In this document: one piece after another, positions 9,036-18,678 of the stretch
Position numbering within the stretch: the first letter of the stretch is position 1
How the letters are laid out: each line of letters starts with the position of its first letter
NCBI RefSeq assembly: GCF_002161765.1
Contig: NZ_NFIN01000028.1
Coordinates: forward strand, 1 to 40,761
Reading direction: 5' to 3'
Source: Bacteroides sp. An322
GTDB lineage: Bacteria > Bacteroidota > Bacteroidia > Bacteroidales > Bacteroidaceae
DNA: 40,761 nucleotides
The notes under the pieces: model-generated
The model's input: the letters and a program-made list of their open reading frames with translations, nothing else
The model's database searches: none
What the model was told of the DNA's origin: nothing
Position numbers and translations under genes: made by a program

Positions 9036-9076
9036 GGTGTGTCAAAATGAAAATTAATTTTCATTCGACACACCCA
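9036..9076. terminator. two-way hairpin between convergent genes
   Basis: GGGTGTGTC and GACACACCC close a stem that continues through AAATGAAAATT/AATTTTCATT, about 20 base pairs with hardly any loop. It lies between the ends of the DUF4468 gene and the converging ABC-F gene. It may stop transcription from both sides, although the T-tracts are internal; it may equally be a dispersed palindrome. Confidence 0.65.
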
Positions 9077-9105
9077 CATTATTATATCTGCTTACTCATG
9101 TTCAT

Positions 9106-11001
<1,896 letters not shown>

Positions 11002-11397
11002 TTATAAATGTAAACAACGAAAATGATTATACTTACTTCGAAAACATTTACTAAAATAACCCGCATCCCTAAAACCGACAGCGTAAGCTATTTCAGAAAT
11101 ACTGAGCTCTGTTGTCTTTATCAATTGTTCAGCTTTATTCAGCCGGATTTCTTTTATAAAATCAACTGAAGCGACTCCCTACAGATTCTTCAATTTCTTA
11201 AAGAAGGATGAACGGCTTAATCCTACTGATTGCGCGATAGAATCTATATTGAAATCAGGATTATCAAGATTCTCCTCAATAATCATGCGGACCTTCTTCA
11301 AAAGTTCTACATCTTTCTTTTCAAATAGCTGGTTGCTTTCCTCATAAGAAATAACAGACTGGCTATCCAAAAAATCTCTCTGTGGTGAAACGTCCTA
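11002..11397 (-). pseudogene. AraC-type DNA-binding domain fragment of a HTCS-like regulator
   Basis: The minus strand encodes an AraC-type helix-turn-helix domain broken in several ways. The first part (residues FNIDSIAQSVGLSRSSFFKKLKNL, quoted in part: IAQSVGLSRSSFFKKLKNL) ends at a TAG at 11177-11179. The same frame then continues with GVASVDFIKEIRLNKAEQL and SEIAYAVGFRDAGYFSKCF before a stop at 11002-11004. The stop replaces the T of the usual L-T-G turn. The N-terminal periplasmic sensor and kinase parts of a hybrid two-component regulator are missing, and the C-terminus diverges from the usual Y-G-x-x-P-S-E-Y ending. It is therefore a dead fragment left next to tadA. Confidence 0.8.
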
Positions 11398-11832
11398 TCA
11401 TCGCCGTTTCCGAAAGAATTCTTTCATCAAATCGGCGCACTCGTCTTTCATGATGCCCGAAACCACTTCGGTCTTCGGATGCAATGCTGCGGGAGCATAA
11501 CGCATATAACCGCGCTTCTCATCCTCGGCACCGAATACCAACTTACCTACCTGTGCCCACGCTATGGCACCGGCACACATCACACACGGCTCTACCGTCA
11601 CATAGAGCGCACAATCATTCAGGTATTTGGCTCCTAATGCATTTGCCGCAGCCGTAATGGCTTGCATCTCGGCATGAGCCGTCACGTCGTTCAACGTTTC
11701 GGTTAAATTATGCGCACGGGCGATAATACGGTTTTGGCATACAATCACCGCACCTACCGGCACTTCTCCCCTTGCCGATGCTTTCTCTGCCTCAGCCAAT
11801 GCCTGCTTCATATAAAATATATCGTCTGCCAT
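11398..11832 (-). CDS. tadA: tRNA adenosine(34) deaminase / nucleoside deaminase
   Basis: TadA converts adenosine to inosine at the wobble position of tRNA-Arg. The zinc-dependent deaminase motifs are present: H53 and E55 in TAHAEMQ, then C83 and C86 in EPCVMCAGA. From the ATG at 11832 the protein has 144 residues. A GTG four codons earlier (11842-11844) overlaps the stop of the upstream gene as GTGA; GGAGG sits 11 bases before the ATG, so the ATG is favoured and the genes are coupled either way. The family also contains guanine deaminases, but the overall pattern fits TadA best. The downstream side abuts a dead regulator fragment. Confidence 0.88.
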   Translation of the reverse strand: MADDIFYMKQALAEAEKASARGEVPVGAVIVCQNRIIARAHNLTETLNDVTAHAEMQAITAAANALGAKYLNDCALYVTVEPCVMCAGAIAWAQVGKLVFGAEDEKRGYMRYAPAALHPKTEVVSGIMKDECADLMKEFFRKRR

Positions 11833-11840
11833 CTTTTCCG

Positions 11841-12077
11841 TCACCTCCGCATATCGTGTTCCTTGAATAAAGTGGGATAATCCTCCTCCATTTTCTGATG
11901 AATAAACGTCAATACTGTCTCCCGAAACCAGCGTGCTTTATTGGTTATCTGATAATGTTTCAGATAACGGTCGATAATCTGTGCCTCTTCCTCGCTGAGC
12001 AGGCACACCATCCGTTGCTTCCGCGGAGAAGCCGAGGAAGGCACTTTCTTTCTCTTTTTTCCGTTGTTCGTCATCAT
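11841..12077 (-). CDS. small basic protein, possible ribbon-helix-helix type
   Basis: The 78-residue product has a very basic N-terminal tail (KKRKK, PRKQR) followed by a segment MVCLLSEEEAQIIDRYLKHY that has the strand-then-two-helices rhythm of ribbon-helix-helix or mobilisation-protein DNA-binding domains. Function is unknown. Its stop overlaps a possible GTG start of tadA, so the pair is translationally coupled. Two adjacent ATGs at 12077 and 12074 are possible starts. The promoter at 12083-12112 would begin transcription almost at the ATG, implying little or no leader. Confidence 0.65.
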   Translation of the reverse strand: MMTNNGKKRKKVPSSASPRKQRMVCLLSEEEAQIIDRYLKHYQITNKARWFRETVLTFIHQKMEEDYPTLFKEHDMRR

Positions 12078-12082
12078 GCGTA

Positions 12083-12112
12083 CAAAATTAACGCATTTTC
12101 TTCATTTGCAAA
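12083..12112 (-). promoter_or_regulatory. promoter of the small gene-tadA operon
   Basis: On the minus strand TTTG (12109-12112) is followed after 18 bases by TAATTTTG (12083-12090). The predicted start of transcription falls on or within a few bases of the ATG at 12077. Confidence 0.6.
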
Positions 12113-12162
12113 ACAGATGCGGATTAAATTTAAAAAAGCACAGAAAATACAATTAGATTGTG

Positions 12163-12170
12163 TACCTTTG
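12163..12170 (+). promoter_or_regulatory. -7 box of the YraN-family gene
   Basis: TACCTTTG lies 18 bases before the ATG at 12189. It is divergent from the promoter at 12083-12112, and the two share a short AT-rich intergenic region. Confidence 0.6.
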
Positions 12171-12188
12171 CACACAAAAAAGAACAAT

Positions 12189-12554
12189 ATGGCAGAACAT
12201 AACGAGCTTGGAAAAGAAGGCGAAGACGAAGCGGCACACTATCTTACCGAACGAGGCTATCACATCCGGCACCGGAACTGGAGGCGAAGACGGAACGAAC
12301 TGGATATTGTGGCGGAAAAAGACAACCAACTGATTATTGTGGAAGTCAAGACACGGCGAAACGAAGCGTACGGACATCCCGAAGACGCCATTACCAACCG
12401 CAAGATACGCACATTGGTATCGCTCGCCGATTCGTATATCAAGAAATTCAAGCTCGACCTCCCGGTGCGTTTCGATGTCATTACGGTTGTAGGCAATGAA
12501 CCTCCTTTCCGCATCGAACACATTGAAGAAGCTTTTCTGCCTCCTATCTGGTAA
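12189..12554 (+). CDS. YraN/UPF0102 family endonuclease-like protein
   Basis: The product has 121 residues, the usual family length. The PD-(D/E)XK-type core is visible: E37 and D39 in NELDIVA, then E52 and K54 in IIVEVKTR. The N-terminal GKEGEDEAAHYL helix is also typical. The family is thought to act on nucleic acids, but its role is not settled. The frame is open far upstream (to 11898), but that part crosses the promoter and overlaps another gene, so the ATG at 12189 with the ACAAT leader is chosen. birA follows after 64 bases. Confidence 0.9.
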   Translation: MAEHNELGKEGEDEAAHYLTERGYHIRHRNWRRRRNELDIVAEKDNQLIIVEVKTRRNEAYGHPEDAITNRKIRTLVSLADSYIKKFKLDLPVRFDVITVVGNEPPFRIEHIEEAFLPPIW

Positions 12555-12618
12555 AAATCCAATTCACCGTAGAGGACACAGAGGAAACAATTTTTAATTC
12601 TCAATTTTCAATTTATAT

Positions 12619-13356
12619 ATGAACTATCCCGAACCTATCTTCTTACAAAAAACCACTTCCACCAATACATATCTTGCCGGTTTATGCGACCGCATGCCCC
12701 AACCGGAACTGACCTGCGTATATACTTCCTACCAAACATCCGGACGCGGACAACGGGGAAACAGTTGGGAATCGGAACCGGGTGCGAACCTGCTGTTCAG
12801 CTTTGTAGTCTATCCTTCCTTCTTGGAAGCCGGACGCCAATTCTTCCTTTCGCAAATCACTGCACTTGCCCTTACCAATGTGCTTTCGGATTACACCGAA
12901 GACATCTGCATCAAATGGCCCAACGATATTTATTGGAAAGACAAAAAACTATGCGGCACACTGATTGAGAATGACCTGACCGGCACCTCCATCAGCCGTT
13001 CCATATCGGGCACAGGCATCAACCTGAACCAAACACAATTTTTGAGCGATGCACCCAATCCGGTCTCGCTCACGCAAATCACCGGACAAACATACAATCC
13101 GACCGACATCCTGCACCAAGTGATGCAACGCATCAGCTGGTATTACCGCCTGTTGCAAGACGGACATACCACAGAAATAGCCGAACGCTACAAACGGATG
13201 TTGTACCGCAAAGAAGGACTCCACACTTACCGGGACTGTGAAGGAAGTTTCCTTGCCCGTTTCCGCGACATCGAACCTTCGGGCAGACTGGTGTTGGAAG
13301 ACTCGAACGGACAATGCCGCAAATACCTGTTCAAGGAAGTTACTTTCGAACTTTAA
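12619..13356 (+). CDS. birA: biotin--[acetyl-CoA-carboxylase] ligase
   Basis: The enzyme activates biotin to biotinyl-AMP and attaches it to a lysine on biotin carboxyl carrier proteins. The 245-residue protein is the monofunctional class: it lacks the N-terminal DNA-binding domain of E. coli BirA. The adenylate loop appears as SGRGQRGNSW and the central signature as KWPNDIYWKDKKLCGTLIE. A short C-terminal domain follows. The gene sits 21 bases before the MATE exporter gene and 64 bases after the YraN gene, all on one strand, so they may be co-transcribed. Confidence 0.94.
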   Translation: MNYPEPIFLQKTTSTNTYLAGLCDRMPQPELTCVYTSYQTSGRGQRGNSWESEPGANLLFSFVVYPSFLEAGRQFFLSQITALALTNVLSDYTEDICIKWPNDIYWKDKKLCGTLIENDLTGTSISRSISGTGINLNQTQFLSDAPNPVSLTQITGQTYNPTDILHQVMQRISWYYRLLQDGHTTEIAERYKRMLYRKEGLHTYRDCEGSFLARFRDIEPSGRLVLEDSNGQCRKYLFKEVTFEL

Positions 13357-13377
13357 CCCTCTTATACCTTATTATAT

Positions 13378-14697
13378 ATGTCACCTACCAACCAACGCAT
13401 TCTCCATATAGCCATTCCTTCCATCATTTCGAACATCACCGTTCCTTTATTGGGATTAGTGGATGTAACCATAGTCGGCCATCTTGGGTCGGCATCCTAC
13501 ATCGGTGCCATTGCCGTAGGAGGAATGCTATTCAATATGATTTACTGGATATTCGGCTTCTTACGTATGGGGACAAGCGGACTTACAGCGCAGGCATACG
13601 GTGCACAAGACTTGCCCGAAGTGACCCGCACGCTGCTCCGCTCGTTAGGTATCGGCATCGCATTGTCACTTGCTTTGTTAGTGTTGCAATATCCCATCCG
13701 CACCATAGCCTTCCACTTGATTGACGCCAGTCCCGAAGTGCGCAATCTCGCCTCGCTTTATTTCCACATCTGTATTTGGGGCGCCCCTGCCACATTGGGA
13801 TTATACGGCTTTACAGGCTGGTTCATCGGTATGCAGAACTCACGTTTCCCGATGTACATCGCCCTTACGCAAAACGTGGTGAACATCATCGCCAGCCTGT
13901 TCTTCGTGTTTGCCTGCGACATGAAAGTAGCGGGCGTGGCATTGGGCACCCTCATCGCCCAATATGCAGGACTCTTCATGGCATACGCACTTTGGCTCCG
14001 TTTCTATCGTCCCTTGCGGAAATACATCGAATGGAAACACGTCTTCACACACGAGGCTATGTCACGTTTCTTTCAAGTGAACCGCGATATTTTCCTACGT
14101 ACACTTTGCTTGGTGGCGGTCACCGTATTCTTCACTTCCACAGGAGCGGCGTATGGCGATGTAACCCTTGCCGTCAACACTTTGCTAATGCAACTTTTCA
14201 CCCTGTTCTCTTACATCATGGACGGATTTGCATACGCCGGAGAAGCTTTAACGGGAAAATGCATCGGTGCACGAAACTCAAACGAACTCCGCCTCACCGT
14301 CCGCCACCTTTTCGGTTGGGGCATTACTCTTGCGTTTGCCTTCACTCTCTTGTACGGCATCGGCGGAAAAGGTTTCCTCGGACTCTTAACCAACGAACGG
14401 ACGGTCATCGAAGCCTCATCCGCCTATTTCTATTGGGTGCTTGCCATCCCGTTGGCAGGATTCTCCGCCTTTTTGCTCGATGGCATCTGTATCGGAGCTA
14501 CCGCCACGGGCATCATGTTGAAAGGCATGTTCACGGCATCCGCTGGCTTTTTCCTCATCTATTATGGGCTAAACGGCTCGCTAGGCAACCATGCCCTATG
14601 GCTCGCATTCATTTCTTACCTCGCTTTGAGGGGCATAATGCAGGCATGGCTGGTCAAACGAAAGAAATCGGAACTTTTTAATGAAATAAAAAAATAA
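13378..14697 (+). CDS. MATE family efflux transporter
   Basis: The 439-residue protein has about twelve hydrophobic helices and the MATE hallmarks: RILHIAIPSIISNITVPLLGLVD at the N-terminus (shortened here: PSIISNITVPLLGLVD), then GTSGLTAQAYGAQD between helices 2 and 3. Members export cationic drugs or metabolites in exchange for sodium or protons across the inner membrane. It is closest in feel to the DinF-like branch. Substrate cannot be judged. The start ATG lies 21 bases after birA, suggesting an operon. No terminator hairpin is evident after it. Confidence 0.93.
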   Translation: MSPTNQRILHIAIPSIISNITVPLLGLVDVTIVGHLGSASYIGAIAVGGMLFNMIYWIFGFLRMGTSGLTAQAYGAQDLPEVTRTLLRSLGIGIALSLALLVLQYPIRTIAFHLIDASPEVRNLASLYFHICIWGAPATLGLYGFTGWFIGMQNSRFPMYIALTQNVVNIIASLFFVFACDMKVAGVALGTLIAQYAGLFMAYALWLRFYRPLRKYIEWKHVFTHEAMSRFFQVNRDIFLRTLCLVAVTVFFTSTGAAYGDVTLAVNTLLMQLFTLFSYIMDGFAYAGEALTGKCIGARNSNELRLTVRHLFGWGITLAFAFTLLYGIGGKGFLGLLTNERTVIEASSAYFYWVLAIPLAGFSAFLLDGICIGATATGIMLKGMFTASAGFFLIYYGLNGSLGNHALWLAFISYLALRGIMQAWLVKRKKSELFNEIKK

Positions 14698-14804
14698 ATC
14701 ATTACCATTATTCATGATAAACAAGAGAAAATTATTTTTTTCTTTACCTCCCCGCCTCAGCAAGTTTTTCGTATCTTCATACAACAAGTTTTCATTTTAA
14801 ATCG

Positions 14805-14812
14805 TATCTTTG
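14805..14812 (+). promoter_or_regulatory. -7 box of the ECF sigma gene
   Basis: TATCTTTG lies 38 bases before the ATG at 14851. It is a housekeeping-type box, so the sigma gene would be made constitutively and held in check by FecR in an intact locus. Confidence 0.55.
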
Positions 14813-14850
14813 CCCAACGCATTTAACCTAATATTGTATCGGAAAACACT

Positions 14851-15422
14851 ATGGACGAAAAAGACTTAATACAAAAACTTAAATCCGGTTCGGCTGCTGC
14901 TTATAAAGAGCTTTATGAGCAATGGGTTTCCCGACTATATGGGTTCGTCTTCCGCTATATTAAGTCGGAAGACGCTACCGATGACATCGTACAGGAGACT
15001 TTCCTACGTATTTGGATTAACCGTAGCAGACTAAATCCTGAAAGTTCGTTTAAATCATATTTATTCACCATTTCTTGGCATCTCTTTTAAAGGAATTGCG
15101 CAGACAATTGAACAACCCTTCCATGGGAGAATACATTGAGTACCAAAACGATTTGTCTGTATCAGAAGAATACATTGAGAGTAACATTGATTTCGAGCAT
15201 TTCCGCATCGCTCTCATACAAGCTAAACAAAAACTTTCTCCACGGCAACGGGAGATTTTCGAACTAAATAAAGAACAAGATATCCCCGTAGCAGATATCG
15301 CTACACGTCTTTCCATCAATGAACAAGTGGTGCGCAACCAACTTTCAGCAGCACTTAAAACTATCCGCACTGAATTGCAAAACCATGCTTTCTTACTGAG
15401 CATTTTCTTACTTAACTTATAA
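14851..15422 (+). pseudogene. ECF RNA polymerase sigma factor, frameshifted
   Basis: The first frame (14851-15090) carries sigma region 2: DIVQETFLRIWINRSR follows an N-terminal helix. It ends at TAA just after FKSYLFTISWHLF. The matching second half continues one frame back, from LLKELRRQLNN onward, with the region 4 helix-turn-helix (LSPRQREIFELNKEQDIPVADIATRL, part shown as IFELNKEQDIPVADIATRL). Restoring one T in the run near 15083-15088 joins both into a protein of about 190 residues, the normal FecI-like length. In an intact PUL this factor would switch on susC/susD. A sequencing slip in the T-run is possible, but other nearby lesions argue for real decay. Confidence 0.85.
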
Positions 15423-15440
15423 AATAAACACATAACGAAG

Positions 15441-15600
15441 TGGCAGAAAAGGTAAAGCGTAGCAAATAAACTGAAAAAAGAAAATCCGAGAGGAAGTGAA
15501 CCGCCATTATCAGGAACTAATGCAAACGGACGGGTATGTCACCGCTGCAAAACCCAAAGACGCCTACCTTATATCGGTGTCAAGTAAACCGACTATTATT
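15441..15600 (+). pseudogene. relic of a tyrosine recombinase N-terminal region
   Basis: Around 15493-15552 one frame reads EVNRHYQELMQTDGYVTAAK, which closely resembles the SAM-like N-terminal arm region of Bacteroides tyrosine integrases, where 'GYVTA..VK.A..GIG' follows. The continuation after 15570 fits only with a frame change, and the upstream part is interrupted by TAA codons. No catalytic domain is present. It marks a past integrative element inserted between the sigma gene and fecR. Confidence 0.6.
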
Positions 15601-15620
15601 TGTTGAAAACAACAGATAAT

Positions 15621-17081
15621 ATGACCAATCTCAAGCAAGCATTACCACATGCAAATTCTTCTATTTTCACATGCAATTTCCAAACTTTAAATTTATGTTC
15701 AAGCGAACATAGCAAGTTGTGTTTTGGGCATCCGAAATATTTCCGGAGCTCAAATGTAACTGATAATACAAGGCAGGAGGTGGCAAATGCTATCCGTAAG
15801 ATTGAACCGGCAATAGATGTGGAAGTGGAATATGTAGAGTTACCCGATAAACCGGATAATTATGTTATTGCCATTTACTTCGATTCCAATAATTTCAAGA
15901 ATGGACCGTATTCGTTTGATGGTAGAGCTTTCTATAAAGTGGAAAGTACGACTGCGTTGATGCCAAGACAGATGTATGAGGAACGTCTGAGAATCAGCAA
16001 TCCTCAGCGATTTAGTTGGGAAAATACGCCCAATTCCGAAATAACCGTTGATGATATTGATACAGAACTCTTATACCAAACACTGCATAACGGAATAGGA
16101 TCAAGGCGTATTCATGCTTCGGCAATGACATTGCAAGACCCAATGAAGATTATGCTTAAACTCGGAGTTGCAAGAAAGGATGGTATGATATTGAATGCTG
16201 CAAATGTATTGTTCGGTAAAGAGCCTTCTTTATTACACCCTCAGTGTAAAATCCGTTTAGCTCGCTTTGAAGGAACGGACAAAAGAGTATTTCGTGACCA
16301 GACGGTTTGTGAAGGAAATTTGTTTGAACAGTATGATGCTGTTATGGATTTCTGTTTGAAGCATTTGAACCTATCTGGCAGAATGGATAGTAAATTCAGA
16401 CAAGATACACTAACTGTGCCTTATGAAGCTATAAAGGAAGCTACAATCAACATGTTATGCCATCGTTCTTGGAATGCTGAAAATACGACTCCAAGTCTGG
16501 CTATTTACGACGACCGCATTGTATTCCAGAATCCTGGATCATTTCCTCTGGGTATGACATGGCAGGACTTTGTGAATGAGCATATTGGTTCTTTACCAGC
16601 CAACCCCACTATAGCAAATGTATTCTATCGGCGTGGCACGATGGAGGCTTGGGGACGAGGTATAGGTCTTATTATGGAAAGCTGTAGAGAGCAGGTACTT
16701 CCAACACCGGAGATAAAAGTTGTTCCACCGTTTGTGAACCTTACAATATGGTTTAAGCACTCATTGACTTGGGGTGTGAAAACATCTATACCCCAAGTGG
16801 AAGATTCTTACACTCCAAGTCACACCCCAAGTGATGATGATTTCACCTCAAGTCATAACGAAATACATAATCAGTCGAATATCATTACACCCCAAGATAA
16901 GGTGTTTGAATTTTGTAAATCACCGAAGAGTATCGTTGAAATAGCCGCAATGCTTGGAGTGAATGACAGAAGATGGGTACGAAAGAAATATATTGCTCCA
17001 TTTATCGGCACAAAACTTCAAATGACCATTCCTGATAAACCCAATAGCCAAAATCAGAAATATGTCAGTATTGAAAAGTGA
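15621..17081 (+). pseudogene. Schlafen/AlbA_2-type ATP-binding protein with broken 5' end
   Basis: From about residue 45 on, the product matches the common bacterial family with an N-terminal AlbA_2/Schlafen domain and a C-terminal GHKL-like ATPase (HATPase_c_4) domain. Visible parts are VTDNTRQEVANAIRKIEP, SFDGRAFYKVEST and RQMYEERL, then EAIKEATINMLCHRSW, DDRIVFQNPGSFP and RRGTMEAWGRGIGLIMESC. A C-terminal winged-helix-like tail closes it. The first half of the AlbA domain is missing; at 15727-15756 another frame reads GIRNISGAQM, the expected segment, so two compensating indels flank it. A shortened product could still be made from 15621. Base use is more AT-rich than the neighbouring core genes, consistent with transfer. 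Confidence 0.7.
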
Positions 17082-17091
17082 TATGGAATAT

Positions 17092-17140
17092 GGAAAGTAG
17101 CCAATCTCTTTGTTCTATCAAGGATATTGGCTACTTTTCC
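17092..17140. terminator. hairpin after the ATP-binding gene
   Basis: GGAAAGTAGCCAAT and ATTGGCTACTTTTCC form a stem of about 14 base pairs around a 20-base loop, 10 bases after the stop codon, with a T-run inside the right arm. Confidence 0.65.
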
Positions 17141-17284
17141 ACAAGAGCTATTTGACAGCAAAGCATAGCAAAACGCTGAAAATTGTACGGTTTTTAAGTC
17201 GTTACCACTACTTTTTAAATAGTCATCTAAAAGTCTATTCATCAAACGGTTACGTAACTATTCAGATGACATAATTGCATCTTA

Positions 17285-17473
17285 GTAAGCATTCGATAAA
17301 CTACAAGTTTTGAACCTTTATATACAACAATAGCGACTGTCACTATGAACCTAATAGTTGCAGTCGCTATTGTTTTGTTGGACCTATATGTTGCATATGG
17401 TATTAGTTGTAAGCATTCGAATAAATGCTTACTCTATTTCTGTTTTTATAACATATAAATTATCATGTTATAA
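17285..17473. repeat. cluster of short repeats upstream of fecR
   Basis: GTAAGCATTCGA occurs at 17285-17296 and again at 17409-17420, and an inverted AATGCTTAC follows at 17424-17432, making a 9-bp hairpin with the second copy. TTATAACAT (17446-17454) and ATGTTATAA (17465-17473) form a further palindrome. The pattern could mark the right edge or attachment region of the degraded insert, or operator sites for fecR. The rest of 17141-17519 has no credible gene. Confidence 0.5.
17326..17376 (+). terminator. strong intrinsic terminator
   Basis: AACAATAGCGACTG (17326-17339) and CAGTCGCTATTGTT (17361-17374) pair perfectly over 14 bases, and the right arm runs into TTGTTTTGTTG. It would block read-through from the insert into fecR. 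It also works in reverse, since the left arm rc is similarly T-rich. Confidence 0.75.
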
Positions 17474-17519
17474 ATCTTCTTTTTGCGGATATTACTGGTA
17501 AATCAACGATAATTCAAAG

Positions 17520-18512
17520 ATGAACACACATAATAACAACTTAGAAAACCTGTTACGGAAATACCACTTCGGACAATTATCGAAAGAAGAATTCGAAAAA
17601 TTGAAGGAAGAGGTAAATCATTCGGATGATGAGAATTTAAAAAACCTTCTTCAAAAACACTGGGAATCGTACGAAGAAGATTATCCGTTGCAAAAAGCAA
17701 AAAAAGCTACGTTGTATCATGCCATCGAACAGAAAATGCATATCCCGATGTTTGTCCGAATACGCACACATTGGTCACAAATTGCTGCGGGATTGTTGTT
17801 ACTACTCAGTGTTGGTATGTCTGTTTTGTTCTACTCTCAACGGCAGGAATTACAGCAACTTACTTCACGTAATGTTGTCATTCGTTCTAGCGAATCTCCT
17901 TCTTCCGTAACCTTACCCGATGGCACTAAGGTAAGACTAAACACACGTTCTTCACTTACCTATCAACAAGATTTCGGACGTGAAGACAGACGGGTGGAAC
18001 TTTCAGGCGAAGGTTACTTCGATGTGAAACGCGATGAAACAAAACAATTTGTAGTGCAAACAGACTTTATTGATATTACGGTATTAGGCACCTCGTTTAA
18101 CGTATATGCTTACGAAGACAAAGACTTTTTAGAAATGGCATTAGTGGAAGGAAGTGTATGCGTAAATACCATACAGCCACCTTACAAAACTCTGCACGCC
18201 CGCCCAAACGAAAAAATTACCTATAACAAACATACTGGTGAATTAACATTAGAAACCACTTCTAATCGCACGGAAACAGCATGGACAAAACCCGAATTGG
18301 CGTTCAGACATACACCACTGCATGAAGTATTCCGTACATTAGAGCGTAAATTCAACGTTACTGTCAGCATATCTGACACAACTCTCTTTAGCGATACATA
18401 CACAGGCACATTCAAAAAATCGACACTAGAAGACATACTAAACGTACTGAAACAACATTACGGATTTAATTATACTAGCACCAATGATACGATACATATC
18501 GATATGAAATAA
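17520..18512 (+). CDS. FecR-type anti-sigma factor
   Basis: The 330-residue protein is a single-pass inner-membrane regulator. Residues 1-80 are the cytoplasmic sigma-binding part, with the usual LLRKYHFGQLSKEEFEKL helix. One membrane helix lies at about residues 87-105. The periplasmic FecR domain starts near SSVTLPDGTKVRLNTRSSL and continues through VELSGEGYFDVKRD, TVLGTSFNVYAY and LVEGSVCVN; a C-terminal DUF4974-like domain (HTPLHEVFRTLERKFNVTV) closes it. It should receive a signal from the STN domain of the SusC protein next door and control an ECF sigma factor. Its normal partner at 14851 is broken and 2.1 kb away rather than adjacent. Confidence 0.93.
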   Translation: MNTHNNNLENLLRKYHFGQLSKEEFEKLKEEVNHSDDENLKNLLQKHWESYEEDYPLQKAKKATLYHAIEQKMHIPMFVRIRTHWSQIAAGLLLLLSVGMSVLFYSQRQELQQLTSRNVVIRSSESPSSVTLPDGTKVRLNTRSSLTYQQDFGREDRRVELSGEGYFDVKRDETKQFVVQTDFIDITVLGTSFNVYAYEDKDFLEMALVEGSVCVNTIQPPYKTLHARPNEKITYNKHTGELTLETTSNRTETAWTKPELAFRHTPLHEVFRTLERKFNVTVSISDTTLFSDTYTGTFKKSTLEDILNVLKQHYGFNYTSTNDTIHIDMK

Positions 18513-18567
18513 ATATAATTTAGAGCATTAACTTAATAAACGGAAACTTATGAAAACATGACGACCC

Positions 18568-18600
18568 ATGAAAAAGCAAAAACCTCCGGACAATCGGTAA
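18568..18600 (+). other. possible 10-residue leader peptide in the susC leader
   Basis: ATG at 18568 opens MKKQKPPDNR and stops at TAA 18598-18600. The stop falls in the loop of the hairpin at 18583-18612, so a ribosome on this frame would melt the left arm. This is speculative; no translation signal beyond the ATG is evident. Confidence 0.25.
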
Positions 18601-18649
18601 ATCGCCCGGAGGAAGGAATCAGTCCACAAACTATGTTGCAGCATAGTTT
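18583..18649 (+). promoter_or_regulatory. twin stem-loops in the susC leader
   Basis: CCTCCGG (18583-18589) pairs with CCGGAGG (18606-18612). A second palindrome, AAACTATG with CATAGTTT (18628-18649), follows 15 bases later and ends 29 bases before the susC ATG. I recall similar paired hairpins ahead of other ECF/FecR-type susC genes in Bacteroides, so this is likely a conserved leader element affecting mRNA stability, translation or antisense pairing. Confidence 0.6.
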
Positions 18650-18678
18650 ACATTTACGAACCAATTATCCACAATATC

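Noticed and set aside
13776..14681. A 301-codon frame overlapping the MATE gene
   Set aside because: Its composition (rich in R, H and P) is that of an out-of-frame reading of a membrane protein gene.
15075..15095. Programmed -1 ribosomal frameshifting in the sigma gene
   Set aside because: The site CTC TTT TAA AGG is not a good slippery heptamer for the needed frame, no downstream stimulatory structure was obvious, and the locus has other lesions. A mutation or a sequencing slip is simpler.
17054..17245. A 63-codon minus-strand frame starting MMNRLLDDYLKSSGNDLKTV
   Set aside because: The N-terminus looks almost protein-like, but it overlaps a terminator hairpin and the end of the neighbouring gene, and I recognise no family. 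It may be a mobile-element scrap.
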